Assembly: GCA_022813625.1 (NCBI GenBank) | Contig: JAKLMB010000015.1 | Span: forward strand, 434,001-498,000 | Source of the DNA: Aaosphaeria pasadenensis | Lineage: Eukaryota; Ascomycota; Dothideomycetes; Pleosporales | Direction: 5' to 3' | Length of the DNA: 64,000 bases | Shown here: one piece after another, positions 53,932 through 64,000 of the stretch | How the letters are laid out: every line of letters starts with the position of its first letter | Position numbering within the stretch: position 1 is the stretch's first letter | The notes under the pieces: generated by a model | Told to the model about the DNA's origin: nothing | Seen by the model: only the letters and a program-made list of their open reading frames with translations | Databases searched by the model: none | Made by a program: the position numbers and the translations under genes

Positions 53932-56523
53932 TCAAGCAGGAATGCCTCCGCCACCGCCAACGGCCGCAGCGACAGCAGCAATCCCACCAGGCGGAAGACC
54001 CAACGTAATCCCCCCGCCCCTCCTGGGTCCCACGAACCCTTGCCTTTGTCTGCCGGTGCGGCCTCGCCCGAGCCAGTTGTACTTGAGTTCCTTGTTGAGC
54101 CTGGACATCTTCTCCTGGGCCTCGTCGCCGGACTGCAGGCTGACGAGCACGCTGACGCACTGGAGCATACGGCCGACGGTCTCTGTGACTTTGGCGGAGT
54201 CCATGGGTTGTGGGCGCATTGCTGGGGGGAGGCTGGCGGGTGGTGGCGCGGAGAGGAGGTTGTTGGTCGGGACGGAGTGGGTGGAGTGTGCGGAGAAGGA
54301 ACCGGCGGAGGTGTTGGAGGTTGCGCGGGACCGGGAGGAGGAGGCGAGGGTGGTGGAGGAGGTCATGGAGTGGGCGGATTCAAGATACGAGGTTGAGCCT
54401 TGGGAGGTTGAGTTTAGGCTGGAGCCGCCGACGTGGAGTTCGCTCGTGGAGCCTGCGGTGCCGGGGCGGAGTTGCTGATCAGAAGCTGTAGATACGGGGA
54501 TTGGAGAGGGGGATTCGAGGCCAGCGTTGAGGTTTTCGAGGGAGAGGCGGGAGAAGATGGCCATAAGGGTGTCGTTCCTGGGGAGGATGACAGTGTCGCG
54601 GAAGGTGAGGAGTGTGATGCGGCGGACGTCAAGCTCACCAAGGATGGGGATGTTCTTATTTTCCGGAGACTTGGTGTTCATCTCGTCTGGGAGGAGGACG
54701 CCCCAGAAGTCGGCGGCGGCAGAGGAGCTCATAATGCCTTTGCCGCGGAACTCAAGATCGAGTGGGAGGAATACGGCCTGTAGGAAAGGGAGGATAGTGG
54801 TGAAGACGACCAGCCACATCTCCACCAAGTGTGGAATGAGACGATCGTCTGGGACATGGCGCAGGGTTTGGTCGAGAGAGGAGAATCCCGTGGTGAGGAG
54901 TTCCCCAAGGTCCTCTATGAGAAGGATCGGAGAGCGCTTCTGAATGCATCGCTTCACATGAACGGCTACGAGAGCATTGAAGTCCTCGACGGGCGGCCGG
55001 GGGTCCTCGCCCTCAAAGATCTGTAACAATCTTGCTTTAAGCAGTGGCCATGCGTCGTCCGGCGATAGTCCTCCAATTCCAAACGCATGTCCTAAAGTCG
55101 ACATTGCATCACTTGAATATGTCAACGCTGTGCCTGGTGAAGCGCCCAATCCTCCGCCAGGCGTCGAGCCTAAGCTACCAGATATAGATGGCCATTCCGA
55201 TCGCTCTGTGCTGAAAGATTGATTACGTTCCCGGAATGGAGGCTCCAGAGAAGGATCCAAATAAGCAGCTGCTTTCTCTGCCTTCTTCTTCTCGCGCAAG
55301 TGTCGACCGCCATGTCTTAGGTCCAATCCCGTCACCGAATTTGCAAAAGAACTTCCAGGAGCCGGCGACGCAGGCGCGGCGAATGAATATAATGGTTGTG
55401 TTGCACTCGGGTCAGTCAATCGAGAAGTGCTACTTGCTGAAGACAGAGGTAACATATGATCATCCTTCTCTTTCAACTTGTGCTTCTGCCTCGACAGGAA
55501 GTGATGTTTGTGTTTTTCCTTTTCTCGCTCTGGGATTGATGGAACCAGTGTCGAGGTCGAGCCATTAGCTGTCGAATACAGCGATGCACCACTGCTTCCT
55601 AACGGATCCACCAAGCTCGTCGTCGACTGGCTGCTCATCATGCGATTTAATGCCTGCGAGCTGTGGATGCCAATGCCAATTTTTCCCGGCGATGGCAGGG
55701 CCTGGTTCCTCTTATCCCAATGAGCATCTTTATCAGTCCTGATGTTCTTCGGTTTGGAGAACAATTTCATCTTGCTGCCCTTCTCTTTGACCGGCTTCAA
55801 TGGTAGCGTTTCTTGCACCAACGACGCCGGTGGCGGCGCAGGCTTCGGTGACGTATGTTCTTGCTGGCCAGGTTGTTGGATTCCTGGCGAGCTTAGAGGA
55901 GACCTAGGGAATGCAGCGTTCGCCGCTGTCGTCGCAGCCGATCTCCCAGTTCCCATCGTCCCATTCTGATACGTCATCCCATTCGTCTTGAAGGTGATAG
56001 AGTGCGATCCAGGCAGTGGCGGCGGGCTCGATGGTGGCTGTCCTCTGCTGCCCGGCGGCCCCGCATTGTTGCTCCCCGGCTCAGGAATGGTCGTGGAGCG
56101 CTTCCTCATGTGCTGCGCGTTCTGCACGTGCATGGCGGCCTGGGCCGCAATCTGGGAAGCGGAAAGGTTGTTCTGGGAGGACATCGCAGAGGAGGAATTG
56201 GAAGGGAGGGAGGGCTCGAAGTAGCCTTGAGATCGTTGGCGTGGACGGTGGCCTAGACGCGCGCCGAGTTCGGGTTGGCTTGCATGCTCGTCTGCGCGCA
56301 GGGGCAGATCGGTGCGGGGGGAGGAGGTGGTTTGTATTGCGCCCGGTCTTGAGTAATTCTGTGGCAGCAGTTTGGTGGTGCTGTTCGTCGGCGAGGTGAC
56401 GGAGCGAGGAGGCAAGGGAGAGCGACGGTGGGTGGTGACCTGGGAGCTGTCTGAATCTGAGTCGTCGAGCGGGTCCGGCCGTTGAATCGTAGGTGTCTGA
56501 GGGGGTGGAGAGGAGGACTGCAT
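53932..56523 (-). CDS. hbrB: HbrB/Bit61-type TORC2 subunit
   Basis: A single exon of 863 residues. Residues 1-470 are disordered, rich in Ser, Pro and Gln, with Lys-rich patches (SRQKHKLKEKDD, REKKKAEKAAAYLDPSLEPPF). The HbrB domain covers about 485-665: DAWPLLKARLLQIFEGEDPRPPVEDF, VKRCIQKRSPILLIEDLGELLTTG, LVEMWLVVFTTILPFLQAVFLPL, ITLLTFRDTVILPRND. A Ser-rich insert (about 680-770) is followed by a last conserved block (VGRMLQCVSVLVSLQ, SRLNKELKYNWLGRGRTGRQRQGFVG) and a Gly-rich tail. The domain is that of yeast Bit61/Bit2 and human Protor/PRR5, peripheral subunits of TOR complex 2, which regulates actin polarity and membrane homeostasis. Loss of HbrB causes hyperbranching in Aspergillus. 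Role inferred by family. Confidence 0.87.
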   Translation of the reverse strand: MQSSSPPPQTPTIQRPDPLDDSDSDSSQVTTHRRSPLPPRSVTSPTNSTTKLLPQNYSRPGAIQTTSSPRTDLPLRADEHASQPELGARLGHRPRQRSQGYFEPSLPSNSSSAMSSQNNLSASQIAAQAAMHVQNAQHMRKRSTTIPEPGSNNAGPPGSRGQPPSSPPPLPGSHSITFKTNGMTYQNGTMGTGRSAATTAANAAFPRSPLSSPGIQQPGQQEHTSPKPAPPPASLVQETLPLKPVKEKGSKMKLFSKPKNIRTDKDAHWDKRNQALPSPGKIGIGIHSSQALNRMMSSQSTTSLVDPLGSSGASLYSTANGSTSTLVPSIPEREKEKHKHHFLSRQKHKLKEKDDHMLPLSSASSTSRLTDPSATQPLYSFAAPASPAPGSSFANSVTGLDLRHGGRHLREKKKAEKAAAYLDPSLEPPFRERNQSFSTERSEWPSISGSLGSTPGGGLGASPGTALTYSSDAMSTLGHAFGIGGLSPDDAWPLLKARLLQIFEGEDPRPPVEDFNALVAVHVKRCIQKRSPILLIEDLGELLTTGFSSLDQTLRHVPDDRLIPHLVEMWLVVFTTILPFLQAVFLPLDLEFRGKGIMSSSAAADFWGVLLPDEMNTKSPENKNIPILGELDVRRITLLTFRDTVILPRNDTLMAIFSRLSLENLNAGLESPSPIPVSTASDQQLRPGTAGSTSELHVGGSSLNSTSQGSTSYLESAHSMTSSTTLASSSRSRATSNTSAGSFSAHSTHSVPTNNLLSAPPPASLPPAMRPQPMDSAKVTETVGRMLQCVSVLVSLQSGDEAQEKMSRLNKELKYNWLGRGRTGRQRQGFVGPRRGGGITLGLPPGGIAAVAAAVGGGGGIPA

Positions 56524-57084
56524 GGTCTCTGGCTGTTGGTCCCAGACCTTGCACCTGGATAAGGGTTGCGGTCCTGCCCGTGGTTGGTGGTGTCTTGTGT
56601 GACCGGACTGTTACCCACGGTTCGGCGGTGGGTGATATGGGACAGGGCTGAGCGTTAAGTGTGCAGGGAACAAGGGATCAATGACTGGATATTGGCTAAA
56701 TGTGATGTGATCATGGCCAGCATGAGGCGTCGAAGATAATCGTACAATTGGGGGGGATAATGGCTGGAAATACAAGGAGAAAGGAGGAGAAGATGAAGTG
56801 TTGAGTCCACAGAGGAGACGTGAGGTGAGATGAGGTGGAACTGGGTTGGAGTCTAAGAGATGAGCTGGGATGAACGCTAGACGATTGATCGACGTTGGAT
56901 GGCTGATGCGGCTGGTGTGGCCCATCCTTGTTTGGGCTTAGTGCGGGACCAACTGATGTTTAAACATTGTGGGGGAGGGACAAGCTTCATCTCAACTTTA
57001 ACACTCACGAATCTCTCTCTATCTAAATCATACTCTTCACATACCCTTATAGTACTGCCCCTTAATTAATCACGCAATCCGACA
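56524..57084. promoter_or_regulatory. Divergent promoter region, hbrB/GON7
   Basis: About 560 bases between two divergent starts. The short A/T-rich stretch before GON7 includes CTTAATTAATC; no canonical TATA box stands out. Confidence 0.4.
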
Positions 57085-57375
57085 ATGGCATCACCAACAG
57101 CAACATACTCCTCCCCATCTCTCTCCACACCCCACACCATAACCAGCACGCCCTCTCTCCCCACCGTCACAGCCGAACCCAGCACATCCGACCGAACAGC
57201 CTTCCTCACGACCCTCACAACCTCAATAACGGACCTTCAAGCCAACGTAAACACCTTCCTCACGCAAAAGATGGAGGAAGATAAGGCAGCCGCCGGGGGT
57301 GCTGCGGCTTCGAAGGCCATTGATGATGAGAAGGAGGAGGAGAATTACGGGGAGGAGGTTGTTGAGGAGGACTGA
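57085..57375 (+). CDS. GON7: KEOPS/EKC complex subunit Gon7
   Basis: A single exon of 96 residues, in the range of fungal Gon7. Ser/Thr/Pro-rich N-terminus, then TSITDLQANVNTFLTQKMEEDKAAA (about 49-74), the helical block by which Gon7 is known, and an acidic tail (EKEEENYGEEVVEED). Gon7 binds Pcc1 in the KEOPS complex, which makes the t6A base of ANN-decoding tRNAs and affects telomeres. The protein is small and mostly disordered outside the helix, so the assignment rests on one motif plus size and acidity. Confidence 0.75.
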   Translation: MASPTATYSSPSLSTPHTITSTPSLPTVTAEPSTSDRTAFLTTLTTSITDLQANVNTFLTQKMEEDKAAAGGAAASKAIDDEKEEENYGEEVVEED

Positions 57376-57970
57376 TAGGACTGCTATAATTGGATTTAGT
57401 ATCTCGTGGAGGGGTCATTTCACTGCGCCGAGAGCATCGCTTTTGGGTTTGCGAGAGGTGGCGTGTCGATGTTGAAGCGGAAGCGATCGCTATCGCTCGT
57501 ATGGAGGAGACGGAAGAGTGATTCGATTACAACCATATCATCGTTCACTTCGGGAACTCCGGGCGTGGTTGATACCCCAATCGAGGATTGCGAGTCCTCG
57601 GACGCCTGAAGAGCCCACGAGCTACCTTAGTGTTGAAAATTATCCGATACATGAGGGGACTGAGGGTTCAAGGCCAGAGTAAGGCCGGGGGAAGATGAAA
57701 GGGATCTTGGATTGACAGATAAATCTGTTCGATAGACATGGCCTTGCAATGCAAACGAGGTAGAACTTTGGACTATCATATCGTACATTCCAACCCCTCA
57801 AAACCATAGCATATACCCCACAAATACATCATCGACGAATGAACAAATCAACGAACGACCTTTCGCTAGGGGTATCAAATATAAACCAAAACCATACCAA
57901 ACTAAACCATCAAATCATGAATTTCATAACATCATTTCCCAAATCCCCCTAAATTGCCAAATCAGAACCA
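57376..57970. other. Convergent intergenic region
   Basis: About 595 bases between GON7 and the transporter's stop codon. The open frame at 57406-57609 lacks motifs. Nothing further is seen. Confidence 0.45.
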
Positions 57971-60178
57971 TCAAACAACCTGCATCTCATCCTCGTTCCC
58001 CCGTTCCCCAACAACATCTCTTTCGTACAGCTTCTCTGGCTCCACATTCTGCCAGAGGATATATCGCTTGAAGAAGTACGGGATCTGGCGGAGGCCGTAC
58101 CGCGCGTGGATGTGCGTGGGCACGCTGAAGATCTGGTCGAGCTCTTCGAGGGTTTTGCCTTTTGTTTCCTGTGGGGGTTTCTTGTTAGTTGCGTGGGTGA
58201 TGGAAAGTGTGATGAGTGTTATCAGAAAAGAAGATCAGGGGAAGGGAGGGGGAGGGAGGCGAAAAGACGTACAGGCATGAAAAGCAGCACCGCGACCCAA
58301 CCGACGACGTTCCAAGCAGCGTACCACCCGAACGCGCCCTGCGGTCTAAACGACGACACGAGTGACGGCCAAGTAATCGAAAGCACGAAGTTGAAGAACC
58401 AAGTCGTCGCCGTCGCGAGCGACATCCCGATCGTCCTAACGTACAGCGGATACGCTTCCGCGCTGTAGGTGAACGGCACGGGGCCCTCGCCAGGGGAGTA
58501 CACGATGCCGAAGAGGTAGATTCCGAGGGCAATGCAGGCGACGCGCGCGGTGGAGCCCTCGCGGATGTAGAAGGAGAAGCCGGTGAAGAGGAGGGTGAGG
58601 GCCATGAGGGGGAATGTGGTGAGGAGGAGGTTGCGCCGGCCGAAGGTGTCGATGGTGTAGATGGCGGGAATCGCGAAGAGGAAGTTTATGACGCCAAAGC
58701 CGAGGGAGGCGGCGAGCGCGGATTGGTTGTCGAAGCCGGATTCGACGAAGATGGAGGAGGAGTAGTAGGCTATTACGTTCACGCCGCAGAACTGGGGTTT
58801 CATTGCGTGTCAGTGATGATTTTAGGGTGTTTGAAGAAGGAATCGAAGACTCACTTGCTGCATGAACATGACAATCTCGCTAGCTAGCAATGCTCGACGA
58901 TTTCGAGGCACGGTATACAGCTCCTTAATAATGCTCTGTCCCATCTTCATGTTCTCCTCCGCCTTCAACAACTCGGCCATGTAGAACAAGTCCCGCGCCG
59001 CTTGAATCTTGTTATATCTTAGCTTCGTCATTGCACCGAATGCGCTCGCGTGCCGTCCCTTAGACATGTACCATCTAGGGCTTTCTGGACATGAGAACAC
59101 AAAGATACACACAATAACGGCTGGGAGCATGGCAGAGCCCATCATGAGACGCCAGTTCAGACCGACAATGCCTGGTTTGTCGGGAACGGTATAGAAGGCT
59201 AGATCAGAGGCATAGCCTAGCATTATACCGAAAGCAGTCCACATCTGCCATTGCATGACCAGCGCTCCACGGATTGCTGGCGGCGCGCATTCTGCAGCGT
59301 AGATTGGCACCGTAGCTGACTTAGGACCGATGCCAAAACCTAGGGCGAAGCGGGCAATGAACATATGCCACCAAGTCTACATAGATTAGCAAGGAGCGTG
59401 GAACGAAATATGGAAGTCCTTACGTTGACAAAGCCTTGCCAGAAGCAAGCAATAGCGCTGAAGAGACAAGTGATGAAGATGGTGCCTCGACGTCCAAACC
59501 AATTGTTAAACGGCGTGGTGAGCCAACATCCCACGAAAGCACAACACATATAAGGAGCACCATTCACTAATCCCGCGAGCCATGTTGAGTGCGGCTCCGT
59601 CCCACCGATTCCAAATTGTCCCAGAAAGAAGAGCTGTGCGCCGTTGACGACAGTCTCATCTACACCCACATCGTTAGCAATTCCATCTCATCTAACCTGC
59701 GCCGGACATACGCACCCATTCCCTGTACCGCCGCACATGTCGAGCACAGTAGGATAACCAAGTACAACGTAAACGGCTGACTCCACCTGTGCGTATTCTC
59801 CTTTTCTAAAACCGCGAGCTCTTCATCCGTGATCCCCAACTCCTTCGCCATACTCAAATCCTCCGCATCCCTCGCCAAACACGCACCGATTTCAAAAGCC
59901 CTCACGTCGTCCTTCTCTGCGATAGCATGTTCGTACGCATACGCCCGGCCCATCTTCCGAAGCTCGCCGTACGTGTAGTCCTGCAGAGGATTCGCCAGTT
60001 TCGCATTCATGTTGCGCCGTGCTCTTTCGGCTGCTGACACGATGACGGAGGGTCGGTGAGTGGCATCTTGCATAGTGGGCGAGCTCCTGCGATCCGCCAT
60101 GTTTTCGATCTGGTCGTCTGGCGAGTAGGGTCGCTCCTTCTTCTTCGGGTCGGACGTGAAGTCTTGGGCGCTCGACAT
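57971..60178 (-). CDS. MFS sugar transporter
   Basis: Five exons, 60178-59716, 59659-59424, 59376-58855, 58791-58273 and 58168-57971, give 645 residues. The cytosolic N-terminus is long (about 130 residues), then membrane helices begin with FTLYLVILLCSTCAAVQGMDETVVNGA. Sugar-porter signatures follow: NWFGRRGTIF, RFALGFGIGPKSATVPIYAAECAPPAIRGAL, PESPRWYMSKGR, FCGVNVIAYYSSSIF after a QQ pair split by an intron, DTFGRRNLLL, PFTYSAEAYPLYVRTIG and ETKGKTLEELDQIF. Twelve helices are expected in the plasma membrane. Substrate cannot be fixed; the long N-terminus and the DETVVNGAQ start set it apart from classic hexose carriers. The QQ-FCG junction and the ETKG junction confirm introns 3 and 4. Confidence 0.9.
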
Positions 60179-61724
60179 GTCGCGGGGCGTCGAGTGGCGA
60201 CGCAGCTTTTAGGATATATGGGTGTTGTGAAAGATCTGAGTCAACCTGCGCGCAGGTCCGTTAGCTAGGGACATCAGGCATGGACGACATTCCGAATATT
60301 TAGGAACACCCACAAGTATTATTGTTACAACTTTCGATATGAATCCCTCTCCTCCCCCACAATCGACAATAACTTCAGAAATCCCAACCCAAAGGAGCCG
60401 TAGGAGTGTGTCCAGAAGCTTTCGAGTAACAAAGGGTGGGGATGCCACGACCTAAAAGATAAACAGCCCCCCCGGTCCTCCGGTGAACACGCCACAGCAA
60501 ACAAGCGATCGAATGCTCGCGTGTACGACAAAGTACGGCTGACTTTCTCAACAGGCGTGCTGCACGTCGTCAGGCTGCCAATTGAGTACCATGTAAGTTT
60601 GCGGAGTAGGGCTGGCTGCCAGACTAGCCTGAATGCGATTCATTCCATGCGGTGGTGACTTTGTTGCAGGATGGAAGCCAGGATGTTGTCGGGAATGTTT
60701 GGTCGTTGTAGTTTGCCTGGTCAATAATAGGTGAATTAAGACGAAACAAGCTTGTCCGATGGTGGGAGATCTGGAGAAGGCGAAAGCATTTGCGGCTCTA
60801 CGGACTTGAGCGTCGTAGGTTGGGGGTGGGTGGTGCCGTACATGCGGGAATAACGTGGGTGGACTTGAGCATATGACATCACCACATATATGGTACTCGT
60901 TGCTAGCCTTCTCGAGTCCTAACCGAGCCTCGAGGCTGTGAGAGCAGTTGGAAAACCCCTCAGTTTACGAAATACTTAATGATTGAAGAATTCGATTTGT
61001 ACAATGCCTACGATGTTCTATCATCAACATTTCAAGCCTGATAACTCTCAATCTGGAGATTTGTCGTTCGCAGACCATCCGTTCGCATGTCCGTTTCCAT
61101 TATTAGATCAACCCCATGTTTATGTTAGTTATCCTTCTAGCCGGTAGCCTCATCGGAGGATAGATCTGCCAAGCCGAAGCATCAGTCATGCGCTCGTCCT
61201 AGCAATGTCCGCCTGTATTCGGAAATAGGCCATGTAGTAGTTGTTGTAGATATGTCTATTTACGACTTCTTGGAAGGTCTTGCACTGTAGTACGGTTACA
61301 TGGTGAGTGAAGCGCCCAATAACGACTTTGGCGACGTCAGCTGTCAAAAGTCACACAGTAGTCGTCGGCCCGTGGGCCCACCGGCTCGAATGGCGCACGG
61401 ATTTAATCGCTTTCGTATTGTGGTCGTGGTTTTCTCAAGCAATGACATCTCCGAGGAAAAGGCTCATGTTTCGTTGTTTTAAGAGTCATCGTTTAAAGGC
61501 ATTATGAGGATCCATCCAGAGTAGAGACGCAACATCACCTTGCACAACCAACTCCATCACATCAAACAGAAAATGTAGATAAAGTCAAAACGGGCGACTC
61601 AGCCCAAAGAACGATCAACAAGACCGAACAGGATATCATTAGATTATTAATTGAGACATTACAGAGAAAAGACGTACATAAAGTAGTCATTTTCTAGTTC
61701 CATAACCAGATTAGTCGATGAGCA
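60179..61724. other. 1.5-kb intergenic region
   Basis: Upstream of the transporter and downstream of the terminal membrane-protein gene. Small open frames (61300-61507 and others) have no motifs. No repeat or RNA gene seen. Confidence 0.45.
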
Positions 61725-64000
61725 TCATAGCATGCTCGTCCTCTTCGCCAGCTTCGCATAGTTTCGTTGCGTCCGAGTATGACCATCCTCCATTTCATAA
61801 TTAGGCTCGACAACAACGCTGGCGGGTCGCATCAGGGGTTGTTGCTGCTTTCTCGGCCCGATGTGTAGCCCTTCTTGTCGCAGCTTATTTATCTTCTCGT
61901 TTATGGAGGCGAAGAACCCGACTTTGTCGCTGGTCTGAGCGGGTGGATGGATGTGAGAGTGGGAATGGGCATGTCGGTGGCCGTGTGGGACGTAAGCGGC
62001 ACCTATGACTGGCTTCTCGCCGGGTTCCATGTATAAATGGTCACCTTCCGTATTAACGAACCAATTAACTAGATATTGTTTTCCCTCCGGACCACCGCCA
62101 CAGCTTCCGGCGAGGAGTTGCGAAGGAGGGGAGTTCACCGCGAGGGCGAAGAGATTTGGGGGCTCGCTGAAGTCGGTCACGAGACCCCGGTGGACGAGGA
62201 AGTAGATTAGAACGAAAATATTCATGAGGAATACAAGGAGAAGGATTATGTTCCATGCGCGAGAAGCATCGCCGTTTCCACCCGAGGCGTATTGTTGCGC
62301 GACGAGGGATGCATTGAATTCTTGGGTCTGGTATTCCTCAAGCATGGCGCGGGGAAATTTCTAGGCTTCTTGTCAGCTCACAGTCTCCTTGGATGATATC
62401 GTGGAAACATCGGTACTTACCCATCCGTCTGAAAGACGGGCGTCCAAGCTGCTTTTCAAGACCGTACAACCCGACATAACTGCAAGTGCCTCTCCCACAC
62501 TAGGCAAGCCTGAACTAAGGTCATAGTCACCCTTATCATCCTTACTCAGGATGAGTTGGGTAAGAAGTCGAGAGTTGCTGGCGTCGCCGTTCATTAGACC
62601 GGTACCCAAGGACATAGAATTAGCCCAGTCGAATCCGACGTCGCGCCAATCGGGTACAGGAACGCCATTGGTAGCACTAGAGTTGGATCTGATATATGCC
62701 AACTTATCATCAGGGTCTTCGCACAGAGCTTCCATCGAACCACCTGAGCCGGTTGCGTTGTAGCGAGTGCTGCAATGAGGCGTGACAGAGACATGCATCT
62801 TACACAATACGTACTCTCCTACATGATTAGATCCATAATCTGCACCGCCCTGGCCGAGAAGATATATTGCCTCCCGACCCCATGCGAGGCTAGTATGATT
62901 CAAGACAGTGTTGAAAGGCTGAGGAAGTTTAGGAAACACTGGTGGATAGTCCGTCATTCCCTTCTTATCTTTCTTCGTCCATCCGAAAATATCATCAACC
63001 TTTGTGGTATTGATCGTAGTGGCATTATCCATCACGTTCTCTCGCTGCCAAGTGGAAGTGTTGATGATCTCCCCCGTATTCCACTCTTCGTAGACGATCG
63101 GTTTCAGCTCATCGGCTTCCATGTTAGCGCATAGCACATTCATGACTAGCGAAGGCACCGATGCACGTAGCGAGTAGACGCCTTCCGAATTGAGTTCATC
63201 AGGCTGTAAGATGCCATTCCTTTGGTCTCGGGCGGCGGCGAAGACGCCAGCGTGCGGCATCGCTAGCGAAACATTGTTGATTGCTCGTTTGTGTTTCCTA
63301 GACTCTTCCTTGGTATCGATGATGTTGATCCATTGCCCCCAGACAGTGGTATTCTCGTAGAGCAAACCGAAGCCAGGAGGTCGTTTATCTTGCTCCGTAC
63401 TTCCGTTACCATTCCGAACGTCCCAGTCCCAGTGCGCCAAGTATCGTTGGTAATTGTGGTACCCTTGACCTGCGTGCTCGATCTGGAGACACGTAGAGCC
63501 CCCGTAGTCCGGATCAGATCGAATAGGGGTAGGACAGGTGCTGGAGATGTATTTGGAGTTTGCAAAGTCGGCGCGGTATCGTCCCTTCAAGGTCCTGAAC
63601 TCAAGCTTGCCACTACTCAATGCTGGCTGAACCAATGCAGTAGCCGCTGGTGTATATAACGTGGCCAAGACAGCGCTGAGAAGGCTAAGAATACCCAAGA
63701 CGGAGAGCCCAGAGTACTTCATCGTCTCCCAGTGCGTTATAAGCGTGCCTGGCTGCACCACCCACCGCCACATACTCAATTCTGACAGTGTCACTCCCCG
63801 GCCTTGCTCTTTCATGAATGCCCGACGACTGAGCACCTGCCCTAAGAATGCAACAAACGAGGTTACAAAAGACAGTTCAATGAGCTTGGCCATGATCGAA
63901 GTAAGTAAGATCGCATCGGCTGGCTTGAATGACCCCTTTGACGTGATCGTGCGACCCCATCGTGGCTTCTTCAATGCTATTCCAAGGAAGATGCCGGAAA
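61725..64000 (-). CDS. Large fungal multi-pass membrane protein, 5' end beyond window
   Basis: Partial gene: an exon from 62421 to the right edge and a last exon 62360-61725, joined across a GTAAGT donor (...DGW|KFPRAM...). The frame stays open to base 64000 with SGIFLGIALKKPRWGRT, so the start lies outside. Membrane segments: the broken first helix, AKLIELSFVTSFVAFLGQVL, SGLSVLGILSLLSAVLATLY, then a Cys-containing, N-glycosylated extracellular domain of over 400 residues (many NxS/T sites), and one last helix (WNIILLLVFLMNIFVLIYFLV). The cytosolic tail has a His-rich run (PHGHRHAHSHSHIHPP). From memory this belongs to a widespread uncharacterised Pezizomycotina membrane family. It could be a surface sensor or carrier; no function is known. 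Confidence 0.78.

Overview
The window reads as nuclear DNA of a filamentous ascomycete (Pezizomycotina, most likely a Dothideomycete). Genes carry short GT-AG introns of roughly 50-120 nt with typical fungal donors (GTAAGT, GTATGT, GTACGT), lie on both strands and are not in operons. The gene set (Prm1, HbrB, Gon7, Ypd1, Gep3-type GTPase, a CYP52-like P450, fungal-only hypotheticals) fits that assignment. The assignment rests on gene content only; no marker gene was compared.

Left part, 1-12 kb, looks accessory: an Ayr1-like SDR (+), a carbonyl-reductase-like SDR (-), an orphan F-box-like protein (-), two related RING-IBR-RING proteins on the minus strand (6.1-7.4 kb and 9.0-9.9 kb) and a third SDR (+). 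From 12.3 to 16.8 kb come a coiled-coil-like orphan (+), an AKAP7/ASCC1-like 2H phosphoesterase (-) ending 26 bp from it, and the histidine phosphotransfer protein Ypd1 (-). A gene-poor 5.5 kb block with microsatellites follows (16.8-22.3 kb).

The 22.3-33.5 kb block is mostly housekeeping: mitochondrial aspartate aminotransferase (-, six exons, including one of 3 nt and one of 10 nt) divergent from a Gep3/YqeH-type mitochondrial GTPase (+); a GT34 Mnn10-type mannosyltransferase (-) divergent from mannose-6-phosphate isomerase (+), two steps of mannose metabolism over a shared 1 kb promoter region; then an F-box-like orphan. From 34 to 42.4 kb there is an orphan with a four-residue repeat, a CYP52-like P450 and another fungal orphan, separated by long non-coding stretches.

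The right part holds cell-biology genes: Prm1 (mating membrane fusion), Vps39/Vam6 (vacuolar HOPS tethering), an HbrB/Bit61 TORC2 subunit, the KEOPS subunit Gon7, an MFS sugar transporter, and the 3' part of a large fungal membrane protein that runs off the right edge.

The most unusual observations are the 3-nt and 10-nt micro-exons of the aminotransferase; a repeated switch from C-rich to G-rich sequence inside about a dozen genes; a pair of palindromic elements near 42.8-42.9 kb; a run of hairpins at 49.42-49.53 kb; a degenerate tandem duplication at 35.75-36.01 kb; and a partner RBR protein that lacks the usual His next to its catalytic Cys. No complete transposon, CRISPR array, rRNA or convincing intact tRNA was seen.
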